A DNA stretch of 64,000 nucleotides, taken from Paenibacillus sp. ACRRX (GTDB lineage Bacteria > Bacillota > Bacilli > Paenibacillales > Paenibacillaceae). Made by a program: the position numbers and the translations under genes. Below are positions 8,416 through 16,958 of the stretch, in pieces. The notes beneath the pieces were generated by a model. That model saw only the letters and a program-made list of their open reading frames with translations, had not been told where the DNA came from and searched no databases. Each line of letters starts with the position of its first letter. The first letter of the stretch is position 1. The stretch is from positions 248,001 through 312,000 of the forward strand of contig NZ_JAKRNK010000003.1 of the NCBI RefSeq assembly GCF_022346885.1, in the 5' to 3' direction.

Positions 8416-9915
8416 TTATTTCTTCGATTTTACCCACTCATCGATCTGACGCTGCGCTTCTTCCATCAATTTCTCGATGCCAGCCGCTTTATATTTCTCC
8501 ATTGCCTTAGGTACAAACACTTTAGGGTCAACTGTACCCGTCGTTAATGTTTTATCGAACTCATCCGACACGTTCTGTACCGCCGCAATTTCACTGCGAA
8601 TGTTGGATGTATCCAACGTAAAGCCAAGCAGTGGTGCATTTTTAGCCGAGTTATTAAAATCCTCAAACTGCTTCCACTTGTCCTTCGGGTCTTCAGGCAG
8701 CAGATCCAGCAAGAAGAAATTGCCTAAGGTGAACTGCGGTACGTCATAAGCCTCTTTTCTTGCAGGAAGCGGTTCGATCGTCTGGTCATCCACACGCTTA
8801 TAGTGCTTGCCTTCGATACCGTTGTTAATTAAATTGCGCAAATATTTGTCCGTATTCAACAGATTAATAAACTCCATCGATTTCTCCGGATACTTCGAAG
8901 TTGCCGAGATCGCCATCATAGAACCTGTCACAGACCAGTTGTATACCATTGCTTCTTCAGCAGGCTGCACGACCACTTTATCCGGAATGCCTTGCGACCA
9001 GCTCGACTCTGCGAAAGGTTGATAATGCGCTGTATCAACAAACCATCTGCCTGTCTTTAACGCATCACTTGCATTCGCGTCAGTATAAGTAGATACATCC
9101 GATGGCATAAAGCCTGCTTTATAATAGCGGTGCATCGTCTCATACTGTTTCATCTGCTCTGGCGTATCCAGTGTGATCTGAAGCTTCGGCTCTGCAGCAT
9201 GAAGCGGCACGCCAACCGGAATCTTAGCATCGATCAAATAATCATACATCTGAGGCAAGCCTATCTTGGAGGCAATCGGCTTGATCTTCTCTTGTTCCGT
9301 AACTGTCTTTAACATCGGCTCCAGATCTTCAAGAGTTTTTACTTTTGTAATATCGAACTTATACTTGTCAACCAATGTCTTATTAAATCTGTATACACGC
9401 TGTGCGGGCAGCTCTTTGTTGACCGGAATAGCGTACAGTTCACCTTTAATCTTAGCGCCCTCTAGGAAGGAGGGGTGCACCACTTCCTTAATACCGCTGC
9501 CATACTGGTCTAACAGGTCATTCATCTTGTAAAATGCACCCTTCTGCGCATTGTTAACATAGTTAAACGCCCATGAGCAGGTAAAGGCAATATCGTATGG
9601 TTCTCCAGAAGCGGCAATTACTTGCATCTTCTTGTCATAGTCGCCCCAATCCAGCATTTTAATGTCTATCGTGGCATTTATCTTTTCTTTTGTATATGCA
9701 TTCACTTTGTCAAAGACTTCTTTCGTATCCTTCTGCGGTGTGCCAATTGTATACCATACAAGCTCAACTGGTTTCTCTTCTTTCTTGTCAGCAGGTTTGC
9801 CCGCTTCTTTACCTTCAGTTGTTGAGCCGCCGCCACTGCCACAAGCAGACAACAGCATTGCCGATGCTAGCACCATAATAAGCGTGAGAAGTAGTACTCT
9901 TTTTCCTTTGTTCAT
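8416..9915 (-). CDS. Sugar-type ABC transporter substrate-binding lipoprotein (LipO-like)
   Basis: A 499-residue extracellular binding protein with a signal peptide and lipobox SAC (Cys25). The mature part begins VELVWYTIGTPQKD, as in the LipO-like family-1 binding proteins typical of Paenibacillus, which end in a DUF3502-type domain (here about residues 350-499). These bind complex oligosaccharides and work with LplB/YtcP-type permeases; none is present here, so it is an orphan that must share a permease encoded elsewhere. A perfect cre site lies 195 bp upstream, so carbon catabolite control is likely. The sulfatase gene downstream suggests a sulfated glycan ligand. Confidence 0.85.
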   Translation of the reverse strand: MNKGKRVLLLTLIMVLASAMLLSACGSGGGSTTEGKEAGKPADKKEEKPVELVWYTIGTPQKDTKEVFDKVNAYTKEKINATIDIKMLDWGDYDKKMQVIAASGEPYDIAFTCSWAFNYVNNAQKGAFYKMNDLLDQYGSGIKEVVHPSFLEGAKIKGELYAIPVNKELPAQRVYRFNKTLVDKYKFDITKVKTLEDLEPMLKTVTEQEKIKPIASKIGLPQMYDYLIDAKIPVGVPLHAAEPKLQITLDTPEQMKQYETMHRYYKAGFMPSDVSTYTDANASDALKTGRWFVDTAHYQPFAESSWSQGIPDKVVVQPAEEAMVYNWSVTGSMMAISATSKYPEKSMEFINLLNTDKYLRNLINNGIEGKHYKRVDDQTIEPLPARKEAYDVPQFTLGNFFLLDLLPEDPKDKWKQFEDFNNSAKNAPLLGFTLDTSNIRSEIAAVQNVSDEFDKTLTTGTVDPKVFVPKAMEKYKAAGIEKLMEEAQRQIDEWVKSKK

Positions 9916-10095
9916 GCTTATTCCCCCTAGTTGATCTTTGTTGTATCAGAAACTCAATAACTGTTAGTTACGGAGATATCTGAACTAAGACTAATGTATA
10001 ACTTGAAAAACGGGTGCTGTGTAACTTAACGCAAGCTAGACAGAAAGGCATTACAATTCGGCCGATATGAAGTACGTATTTCTCCTGTTACAAAG

Positions 10096-10137
10096 GAGAT
10101 CACCGTCTATGTAATCGCTTACAACGATGGTGATCTC
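10096..10137 (-). promoter_or_regulatory. CcpA cre site in the loop of an inverted repeat
   Basis: TGTAATCGCTTACA (10110-10123) matches the cre consensus TGWAANCGNTNWCA at every position. It sits in the 24-nt loop between 9-bp arms GAGATCACC (10096-10104) and GGTGATCTC (10129-10137). CTCCT-N7-AGGAG (10082-10098) overlaps one arm and could form an alternative hairpin. It serves the binding-lipoprotein/sulfatase operon. CcpA control is inference from the motif. Confidence 0.65.
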
Positions 10138-10391
10138 ATTATAAGCTACGGTTTGGTGAGGATCAATACTTTTGTAAAAAAATATGACAATATTTCTTAC
10201 ATTATTGCGCTATAATTTTCACCATAATATTCAATTTAAGTGTACAAAATTTTACATCGGCTATTAACAAGAGATTATTTAGTGCAGTAGAAGACTATAG
10301 CGTCATCCTACTGATCCTTGTATAGGTTTCTTTTCCATTGACGCCCTACATTTTGTAAATAAAAGCGGTATAAATTTGTATTTATTCATAT

Positions 10392-10422
10392 GTTAAAATT
10401 GTTACATTCGTAATATTTTAAC
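10392..10422. repeat. AT-rich imperfect palindrome
   Basis: GTTAAAAT...GTTAC-ATTC-GTAA...ATTTTAAC in the 615-bp gap between the queuosine transporter and the sugar-binding lipoprotein. Could be a regulator site for the latter; no family assigned. The rest of the gap holds the cre hairpin and a terminator. Confidence 0.3.
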
Positions 10423-10456
10423 TTGTTTTTGCACATAAAATGCACATATAATACAC

Positions 10457-10518
10457 AAAAAAACCTTAAGAACTCCCCCATTCATTCCTAACACAAACGA
10501 ATGGGACAATTATTAAGG
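10457..10518 (-). terminator. Terminator of the queuosine-precursor transporter gene
   Basis: Stem CCTTAA / TTAAGG enclosing CCCATTC / GAATGGG, followed on the minus strand by TTTTTTT. It begins 13 bp past the stop codon at 10531. Confidence 0.8.
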
Positions 10519-10530
10519 TCTGTACAACCA

Positions 10531-11244
10531 TTAAGGTTGGTTTGCTGCCGTTTCATCTGTATTGTCAAACTGACGTACACGGAAGCTTCTAGCCCAGTAC
10601 AGGAATGGAGTCGAAGCAACAGAGACGATTAATTTCACAGCATATGTGGTAATAAAGATTTGGAACCAGATGTCCCAAGAATAGAATCCGCCAAATGCAA
10701 TCATGCAGAATACAAAGGAATCCGCCAATTGGCTAATTCCAGTGCTCAGATTGCTTCTAATCCATAGCTGATTCTTCTTGCCGTACTTGGCTTTCACTAG
10801 ACTGAACAGCTTCACGTCAAGGAACTGGCTGACAAAGTATGCAGTCAAGCTACCCGCCGCGATGCGGGGCATCAAACCGAATATTTGCTCCAGAGATTGT
10901 TGGGCCAAGTCACCTGTCTGGGGTGTGAAAATAAGCGCCATCTGCATAATTACTGTAGTCATAATGAGCGTAAAGAATCCAAACCAGACTGCACGACGAG
11001 CTTCACGGGCGCCATACTTTTCATTTAACAAGTCTGTCGTTAAGAAGAGCGTCGCATTGGCCGTATTTCCTAGTGTCATGACGATGCCGAGCATTTCAAT
11101 CGTCTTGACAACTTGAATGTTAGCCACAACCGTCATTACGCCGATCCAAGCATAAAGACCGTATTTACCAAAAAACCGATAACAAATAAGGAAGAATGCA
11201 AAGTTCGTTAACACGAACAGCACTCCCCACCATGCATTAAACAT
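10531..11244 (-). CDS. Queuosine precursor transporter (YhhQ/VUT family)
   Basis: A 237-residue membrane protein with about six helices of the VUT (DUF165) family, importers of preQ0/preQ1 for tRNA queuosine. Visible marks are NTANATLFLTTDLLNEKYG, FGFFTLIMTT and the terminal SQLADSFVFCMIAFGG with its conserved Asp. The ATG at 11244 follows TAAGGAGG directly; a 23-codon longer frame from 11313 would run through the riboswitch and was rejected. The preQ1-I riboswitch overlapping this ribosome binding site independently supports the substrate and predicts translational shut-off by preQ1. Confidence 0.92.
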   Translation of the reverse strand: MFNAWWGVLFVLTNFAFFLICYRFFGKYGLYAWIGVMTVVANIQVVKTIEMLGIVMTLGNTANATLFLTTDLLNEKYGAREARRAVWFGFFTLIMTTVIMQMALIFTPQTGDLAQQSLEQIFGLMPRIAAGSLTAYFVSQFLDVKLFSLVKAKYGKKNQLWIRSNLSTGISQLADSFVFCMIAFGGFYSWDIWFQIFITTYAVKLIVSVASTPFLYWARSFRVRQFDNTDETAANQP

Positions 11245-11252
11245 ACTATTCC

Positions 11253-11290
11253 TCCTTAGTTTTGGTAACGCGGGATGGTTACGAACCGCG
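11253..11290 (-). promoter_or_regulatory. preQ1-I riboswitch
   Basis: On the minus strand CGCGG pairs with CCGCG around a loop TTCGTAACCAT, followed by the A-rich tail CCAAAACTAAGG. This fits the small preQ1-I pseudoknot class, where loop CC pairs with GG of the tail; here that GG belongs to the AAGGAGG ribosome binding site, so ligand binding would block translation. The downstream queuosine-precursor transporter agrees with this. Confidence 0.82.
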
Positions 11291-11387
11291 GCCCCGCCCA
11301 AGGAGCGGAGCACAGGTCTAAAATGACATAACGAACATCAATGTAACATATCTACATAGGGTTGCCAAGCGAAATGTTAGTGGAAAG

Positions 11388-11930
11388 TTATCGCTCCCAG
11401 AACGTGTAACTTTCCTCTGAGCGAAGATACTGTATTCCTTTCTGGAACACACTGATCTGGGCTTTGTAGTCTTCCATGCCGAACTGGAGCGAGATAAGAC
11501 GCGGAGCAGAAAGTTCCTGCTTATGCATGTGATAGGCGTGCTCAAGCTGAGTCAGTTGTTCTTGACGCTGTTGAACCGCTTCTTCAAGCCGCTCAATCAA
11601 CGACTCTACATCGCCAAACTTTCCAAAATAGAGGCGTGCCAAGATATCTGAGCGGTAAATGTCAGCTTGAACAGGAGAAAATAAATATTGATAAAATTGC
11701 TCCTTGCCCTGATCTGTGATGGAATACAGATTCTTGTTCGGTTTTCCTTCTTGAATTATGGTTTCCTTTTCAATAAGAGCTGCCTTCTCTAACTGTTTTA
11801 GGGTCGGATATACCGAACCATAGCTCGCATCGAAGAAATGACCGAGGCTTACTTCATAATGTTGTTTGATATCATAACCGGACATGGGGCCCTGCATCAG
11901 CAGACCCAATATAATATCTTTTGCTTGCAT
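11388..11930 (-). CDS. PadR-family transcriptional regulator
   Basis: A 180-residue regulator with an N-terminal PadR winged helix (ILGLLMQGPMSGYDIKQHYE, GSVYPTLKQLEKAALIEKE, YSITDQGKEQF) and a C-terminal helical dimerisation arm (about 90-180, Vir_act_alpha_C type). Such proteins repress transporter or stress genes and release DNA on ligand binding. It is divergent from the pplA-like gene across a 301-bp gap and could act on it, but the usual PadR target next door (a permease) is absent. Ligand unknown. Confidence 0.85.
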   Translation of the reverse strand: MQAKDIILGLLMQGPMSGYDIKQHYEVSLGHFFDASYGSVYPTLKQLEKAALIEKETIIQEGKPNKNLYSITDQGKEQFYQYLFSPVQADIYRSDILARLYFGKFGDVESLIERLEEAVQQRQEQLTQLEHAYHMHKQELSAPRLISLQFGMEDYKAQISVFQKGIQYLRSEESYTFWER

Positions 11931-12106
11931 GTCTACACCTCGTTGTCTATTTCATTGTCACAACTTAGAAACATACTCTATTGTATAAAAATGTCCATCA
12001 TGTTTCCATCCTACAATTTCCATAATGACAAATAACTAAAATATGATCATTTTGCGAACAATGTTATCGATATACAGCATCCTTTTTAAAACCCTACCTT
12101 AAACTC

Positions 12107-12134
12107 TTGCAAGTTTGTGATAAAGTGTTACAAT
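12107..12134 (+). promoter_or_regulatory. Probable promoter of the pplA-like gene with overlapping dyad
   Basis: -35 TTGCAA (12107-12112) and -10 TACAAT (12129-12134), 16 bp apart. The imperfect palindrome TTGTGA-N7-TTACAA (12115-12133) covers the spacer and -10 and resembles Rex or Fnr sites, but the spacing differs from both consensus forms by one base. Regulator unresolved. No other element was recognised between 11931 and 12231. Confidence 0.5.
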
Positions 12135-12231
12135 GTACTTGTAGCTAGTTAGATAAAATTTTCACAAAGTATATTTTACTCAACAATCTTCAAAACAAAA
12201 ATTTTCCAAAACAAAAAGGTGGAGATGTAAG

Positions 12232-13083
12232 ATGAAAAAGAAATTAGCATTGCTTTGTACAGCGGTATTGGCATTTGGTCTTCTAGCAGGATGTGGTGGA
12301 GCAAAAGAAGAAGCTAAACAACCTGAAACATCAACTGAAACACCATCTGCAGGTGCAGAGCAAGGTCAATATAAAGATGGCAACTACTTTGCTAAAGGCA
12401 CACCAGACGATAAAGGCTGGATGTACATGGTGAAACTTGAAGTAAAAGACGGCAAAATTACAGCCGTTAACTGGGATGGCGCTAACACTAAAACAGCTGG
12501 CGATACTAAAAAACAACTTTCTGAATCCGGCAAATATGGTATGAAAGCTGGCGGTGCTCAATCCGAATGGCACGAACAAGCTAAAAAGATGGAAGATGCA
12601 CTGATTGAAAAACAAGATCCTAAAGCGATCGCAGTTAAAGAAGGCAAAACAGATGCTGTGTCTGGTGTATCCATTCACGTAGGCGATTTTGTAACTTTGG
12701 CTGATCAAGCATTGGCAGCAGGTCCCGTTGAAGCAGGTCAATTTAAAGACGGTGGATACCACGCTGAAGGCGCAGATTTTGATGATAAAGGTTGGAAAGA
12801 AACTGTAGACGTTACGGTATTTAACGGACAAGTTGTAGCAGCTAACTGGGATAACATCAACAAAGATGGCAAAGAAACGAAGAAACAACAATCCGTAGCT
12901 GGTACTTACGGCATGAACTGGCATGAGCAAGCTAAGAAAATGGAAGATGAGCTGATCGCAAAACAAGATCCTGCGGCGCTTGTCGTTAAAGAAGATGGTA
13001 CACAAGATGCAGTATCCGGTGTATCGATCCATGTAGGCGGATTTGTTAAATTGGCTCAAGAAGCACTGGCTTCTGCAAAGTAA
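12232..13083 (+). CDS. pplA: PplA-like lipoprotein with two FMN-binding domains (EET)
   Basis: A 283-residue surface lipoprotein: signal peptide, lipobox LAGC (Cys21), short Glu/Pro/Thr linker (25-45), then two tandem FMN-binding repeats (about 46-165 and 168-283). Each repeat shows KDG.Y.A.G, DDKGW, VNWD/ANWD, WHEQAKKMED and ends in a DAVSGVSIHVG segment (from D141 and D259). This is the architecture of Listeria PplA, which carries two covalently ApbE-attached FMN groups and passes electrons to iron or flavin acceptors outside the cell. The acceptor position reads S-G-V-S rather than the common S-G-A-T. ndh2 follows on the same strand after 210 bp. Confidence 0.9.
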   Translation: MKKKLALLCTAVLAFGLLAGCGGAKEEAKQPETSTETPSAGAEQGQYKDGNYFAKGTPDDKGWMYMVKLEVKDGKITAVNWDGANTKTAGDTKKQLSESGKYGMKAGGAQSEWHEQAKKMEDALIEKQDPKAIAVKEGKTDAVSGVSIHVGDFVTLADQALAAGPVEAGQFKDGGYHAEGADFDDKGWKETVDVTVFNGQVVAANWDNINKDGKETKKQQSVAGTYGMNWHEQAKKMEDELIAKQDPAALVVKEDGTQDAVSGVSIHVGGFVKLAQEALASAK

Positions 13084-13160
13084 TTCGTTTCTAGTCTAAG
13101 CATACAGAAGCAGACTAATGGCAGCTCCGTTGCAAAAAAAAGCGTATGAATCACACCTAG

Positions 13161-13176
13161 TGTGGAAAACATCACA
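13161..13176 (+). promoter_or_regulatory. Fnr/CRP-type site upstream of ndh2
   Basis: TGTGGAAAACATCACA matches TGTGA-N6-TCACA at 9 of 10 defined positions and lies 118 bp before the ndh2 start. No -10 box at the ideal distance was seen, so support is moderate and comes partly from the same motif at other genes here. Confidence 0.45.
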
Positions 13177-13293
13177 GCTTTTTCTGCGGCGGGGCTCCAT
13201 TCTTGATAACATGTAGCTTAAATTTAAATCTTTTGTGTTTAAATATGAATACTACATTAAACTTATATTTCACAGCAGGGGTGAAACAAAACC

Positions 13294-15168
13294 ATGAAAA
13301 AGATCGTTGTGTTGGGCGGCGGATATGGTGGTGTTCTCACAGCGAAGAAGCTGGCTAAACGTCTCAATAAAGACAAAGACGTCAGCATCACGCTGATTGA
13401 CCGCAAACCTTACCATACGATGATGACAGAGCTGCATGAAGTCGCAGCCTGCCGAGTCGATGAAGAAGCCATTAAAATGGATTTGAAACAAATTTTCGCA
13501 GGTCGTAAAGTAGATGTTGTATTAGACGAAGTGACCAACATTGACTTTAACGGTAAATCGCTTAAAGGCCGTAAGCAATCCTATGATTATGATTATCTAG
13601 TTATCGGTACCGGCTGTAAGCCTTCCTTCTTTGGAATTCCAGGGGCAGAAGAACATTCCATGACTCTATGGTCTTTCGAAGATGCTGTTCTCTTGAAACG
13701 CCAAATTCGTGACATGTTTATGAAAGCAACCAAAGAACTTGACGCCGAGATGCGTAAAGAAATGCTCTCCTTTGTAGTCGTCGGCGCTGGATTCACAGGT
13801 GTGGAATTAATCGGTGAAATTGCTGAATATCGTGAAGAACTCTGCCATGAGTTCCACGTTGATCCTTCTGAAGTTCGTCTTGTAGTTGCCGATATGGCGC
13901 CTAAAATTCTTCCGATCTTGCCGGACAAGCTTATCAAGAAGGCTGAGAAGTATTTGACCAAGATGAATGTAGAAATGATTACAAGTGCTAAAATTACAGG
14001 GGTGACCGAAAACTCTGTCGTTCTTGGCGACAAAGGTGACGTTAAAGCCCAAACGGTCGTGTGGACTGCTGGTGTCGAAGGCTCCGAGCTTGTTGGTAAC
14101 CTAGATGTTCAGCAAAACGGCCGTAAGCGTATCGTTACCAACGATAAGCTGCAATCCGTTGATCATGAAAATGTGTATGTTGTGGGTGACAACATTTTCT
14201 ACATCCCTGAAGGCGAAGAACGTCCTGTGCCTCAGATGGTAGAAAATGCGGAACATTCTGCAGGTATAATTGCACATAATATTACAGCTGATATTAAAAA
14301 CGGTACGAAAAAATCCTATAAACCAACGTTCCATGGCACGATGGTATGTATCGGCGGTCGTTACGGTGTAGCTTCTGTCGGTATGCCTGGCAAGATGTTC
14401 AACTGCACTGGCTTTATGGCTATGCTCTTTAAACATCTGATTAACATGGTGTACTTTATTCAAGTGCTTGGTTTCCATAAAGTATGGTCTTACAAAATTC
14501 ATGAATTCTTCCGTGTGAAAAATAACCGCAGTTTTGTTGGCGGCCACTTGGCTATGCGTTCGCCTAACTTCTGGTTAGTGCCACTTCGTCTCTTTATCGG
14601 TGGGAAATGGCTGTTGGAAGGTATTGAGAAGTTACAAAAAGTTATTACTGATCCAAGCAAGATCTTCTTGATTCCTGCTAAGGTTACAGATGGTACCACT
14701 GGTGCTTCGCAGGCGATTGACGCCGTTAAGGAAACCGTTGATGCGCATACAGCAGCTTCCGCAGTTGAAGGTGCGAAAACAGCGGTTGAGGCGATTCCAG
14801 TCCCAGGATTTATTAAAAGCATGGTTGATTGGTCTATGGATACTTTCTTCTATACGGCTGATGGTGGATTTACTGGATTGGCTCATTTCTTCCAAACAGG
14901 TATGGTTATTGCAGAGATCGTATTCGGCGCTATGCTGATACTGGGTCTATTCACTGCTATCGCTTCACTCGGTACAATTGCAATGGGTGTTATGATCTAC
15001 ACGTCCGGTATGGCTCCATATGAAATGTTATGGTATGTCTTCGGTGCAGTGGCGCTTATCGGTGGTTCCGGCAGCACGCTTGGTCTGGACTACTACTTGT
15101 ACCCACGCCTGAAACGGATGTGGAAGAAAGTTCCGTTTGTGAAAAAATGGTACCTTTATACTGATTAA
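13294..15168 (+). CDS. ndh2: Type II NADH dehydrogenase with C-terminal membrane domain (EET Ndh2)
   Basis: A 624-residue protein. Residues 1-400 are an NDH-2 flavoprotein: FAD motif GGGYGG (8-13), second nucleotide motif GAGFTGVELIGE (about 163, NADH), and VYVVGDN near 300. Unlike housekeeping NDH-2 (about 400 residues) it carries a further 220 residues with hydrophobic segments (about 515-600) resembling a DoxX-type membrane bundle. This length and layout fit Ndh2 of the Listeria EET locus, which oxidises NADH and reduces a separate demethylmenaquinone pool. It lies between the pplA-like and polyprenyl synthase genes. AGGGGTG precedes the ATG. Confidence 0.92.
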   Translation: MKKIVVLGGGYGGVLTAKKLAKRLNKDKDVSITLIDRKPYHTMMTELHEVAACRVDEEAIKMDLKQIFAGRKVDVVLDEVTNIDFNGKSLKGRKQSYDYDYLVIGTGCKPSFFGIPGAEEHSMTLWSFEDAVLLKRQIRDMFMKATKELDAEMRKEMLSFVVVGAGFTGVELIGEIAEYREELCHEFHVDPSEVRLVVADMAPKILPILPDKLIKKAEKYLTKMNVEMITSAKITGVTENSVVLGDKGDVKAQTVVWTAGVEGSELVGNLDVQQNGRKRIVTNDKLQSVDHENVYVVGDNIFYIPEGEERPVPQMVENAEHSAGIIAHNITADIKNGTKKSYKPTFHGTMVCIGGRYGVASVGMPGKMFNCTGFMAMLFKHLINMVYFIQVLGFHKVWSYKIHEFFRVKNNRSFVGGHLAMRSPNFWLVPLRLFIGGKWLLEGIEKLQKVITDPSKIFLIPAKVTDGTTGASQAIDAVKETVDAHTAASAVEGAKTAVEAIPVPGFIKSMVDWSMDTFFYTADGGFTGLAHFFQTGMVIAEIVFGAMLILGLFTAIASLGTIAMGVMIYTSGMAPYEMLWYVFGAVALIGGSGSTLGLDYYLYPRLKRMWKKVPFVKKWYLYTD

Positions 15169-15264
15169 TAAGTAAATAAGAATAGGCTTCACTCTATAAA
15201 CGTAAAGTAATGTGTACATGCTGCACATTACTTTACTTATTTCTAAGGGAAGCGGGGGGTTCCC

Positions 15265-15747
15265 ATGAACCGGCAACTCTTACAAGAAACGAACCAACTT
15301 CTAATGCAAGAACTTCCCGAGCAGACGGGAATTCATTTGAATGCGGGCGCAGACGAACCAATACTGCTGGACATGGCTGAGGTGCTAGTTAGTTATGATA
15401 TGGAACAGCAAGACCGCCGAGTGCTCCTAGGATGTTATTGGCTTCTGCTTCAGTCCATTCGCAGCCATGATCATCTGCCAACTCATCCGGATCACGTCGG
15501 ACGTGGCGTACTGGATGGAGACTTCTTGCAAAGCTTCTATTTGCAATTTGCACTGCGGCATGGATTCGTTGACCTCATTGCCGACTTGGCAAAGACGATG
15601 AAGCTTGTGCAGATTCGCCGGGCAGAGGGCTCCCGCACCATAGAAACACAGCTTCACCAGCGATTGTGCAGATTCATTTCCAAACGGTACTTGCGCAGAT
15701 ACAAGTCCAAGCAGCGCTTTAAGCAGGTGACTTATGATGTTATCTAG
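15265..15747 (+). CDS. Small HepS-like partner of polyprenyl diphosphate synthase
   Basis: A 160-residue soluble protein whose last 14 bp overlap the polyprenyl synthase gene, so the two are translationally coupled. The stretch GVLDGDFLQSFYLQFALRH recalls the GD(Y/F) helix of HepS, the small regulatory subunit of heterodimeric heptaprenyl diphosphate synthase, and of polyprenyl synthases in general; the Asp-rich catalytic motifs are absent. HepS is about 250 residues, so this is shorter. I infer a non-catalytic subunit that sets chain length or activity for the EET quinone tail. Similarity is weak and the call rests largely on context. Start at the ATG after GGGAAGCGGGG. Confidence 0.5.
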   Translation: MNRQLLQETNQLLMQELPEQTGIHLNAGADEPILLDMAEVLVSYDMEQQDRRVLLGCYWLLLQSIRSHDHLPTHPDHVGRGVLDGDFLQSFYLQFALRHGFVDLIADLAKTMKLVQIRRAEGSRTIETQLHQRLCRFISKRYLRRYKSKQRFKQVTYDVI

Positions 15748-16729
15748 CCTCTCTTTGGCAGATCAACTTCATGTTTCGTTGAAGCGTGTCAACCGCGACT
15801 TGGAGCGTATCGTAACCTATGACGAAGATCTGACTTCACGATCGGTAATTACAAGAAATGTGATCGAACTCGTTCGGGCCGGCGGCAAGCGGCTGCGTCC
15901 GATTATGGTTATTATAGGGAGCCGCTTCGGCAGTGATCCTGAAAATAATAATGTTTATCGTCTCGCTTCTGTGTGTGAATTCATTCATGCAGCGTCACTT
16001 ATCCATGATGACATACTCGATCAGGCAGATACAAGACGGGGACAACCAGCCCTGCACAAGAAGACAGATCCGAAGACAGCCGTATTTATCGGAAATTATA
16101 TGATGTGTCGAGTTGTTGAGCTATTGACCGAGCATAAAGGGAATCTGGAGGATTACGTTAAAGATCTGACAGCCGTGACAACAACCCAGCTCTGCCTTGG
16201 CGAATACCAGCAGATGGATCAGCGTTACAAATTCGACGTCCCGTTAGAGCAGTACTGGGAAAAGACACGTAACAAGACCGCCTTGCTGATGGCGACTGCC
16301 CTGCAGCTTGGGGCACAAGCCGGACTCGCAGATCAATCTGTTAGCGAGCTGCTGTATGAATTCGGCGATCAATTGGGTATGGCTTTCCAGGTTCGTGACG
16401 ATGTACTTGATTATATGCAGTCTGCTGATACATTGGGCAAGCCTGCAGGAGCTGATCTGCGTAACGGGCAAGTTACCCTCCCCGCCATGCTGGCAATGGA
16501 GGATCCTTATATACGCGAAAAGCTGCTTCAACTCGGAGCTAATTCCACTGCGGAGCAATTCGATGAGGCGGTGGGATTAATTCGAGACAGCGGCGCGTTA
16601 AGACTCGCGCTGGATCAAAGTCAGCACTTTATGAATCGTGCTTGGGCCATTACCGAGCAGTTGGCTTCTTATCCAGCCCATCGTGATTTACAGACGTTAT
16701 GGCGATATTTTGAAGAACGGACTTATTAA
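15734..16729 (+). CDS. dmkB: Trans-polyprenyl diphosphate synthase (DmkB-like)
   Basis: A 331-residue all-helical prenyl synthase that elongates isoprenyl diphosphates for a quinone side chain. First Asp-rich motif HDDILDQADTRRG (about 93-105), GGKRLRP substrate motif (about 50-56), and second motif QVRDDVLDY are intact, so it should be catalytic. Position between ndh2 plus the HepS-like gene and the rest of the EET region parallels dmkB of Listeria, which makes a dedicated demethylmenaquinone pool. A menaquinone hepT role cannot be excluded without the rest of the genome. AGGTGA precedes two adjacent ATGs (15734, 15737); the second has better spacing. Confidence 0.87.
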   Translation: MMLSSLSLADQLHVSLKRVNRDLERIVTYDEDLTSRSVITRNVIELVRAGGKRLRPIMVIIGSRFGSDPENNNVYRLASVCEFIHAASLIHDDILDQADTRRGQPALHKKTDPKTAVFIGNYMMCRVVELLTEHKGNLEDYVKDLTAVTTTQLCLGEYQQMDQRYKFDVPLEQYWEKTRNKTALLMATALQLGAQAGLADQSVSELLYEFGDQLGMAFQVRDDVLDYMQSADTLGKPAGADLRNGQVTLPAMLAMEDPYIREKLLQLGANSTAEQFDEAVGLIRDSGALRLALDQSQHFMNRAWAITEQLASYPAHRDLQTLWRYFEERTY

Positions 16730-16739
16730 TATTTGACAT

Positions 16740-16776
16740 CCGGGCCTGTCTTTCACAAGATAGGTCCGGTTATTTA
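16740..16776 (+). terminator. Terminator after the polyprenyl synthase gene
   Basis: Stem CCGGGCCTGTCTT / AAGATAGGTCCGG with two G-T type mismatches, then TTATTTAT. It starts 11 bp after the stop and closes the pplA-ndh2-dmkB run. Confidence 0.8.
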
Positions 16777-16958
16777 TATCCCAGTCAACCGCACATATCA
16801 CAAGTATGTGGCATCGATTACCACTCCCCGGATATCACTACGCAAGCTGCCATCATGCCACATCTCTCAGGAGTCTACCCGTTTACTCTTCCGTGTGATC
16901 GGGCATGGTGTTATTATGGAATGGTGTGTATGCGTCACATCACAAAGGAGGTTTGACC

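Noticed and set aside
12115..12133. Rex or Fnr operator at the pplA promoter
   Set aside because: The TTGTGA/TTACAA dyad has a 7-bp spacer and mismatched arms, so it fits neither consensus; kept only as an unassigned dyad.
12331..13059. Long antisense frame across the pplA-like gene
   Set aside because: Shadow of a strongly supported gene; Phe/Cys-rich translation with no ribosome binding site.
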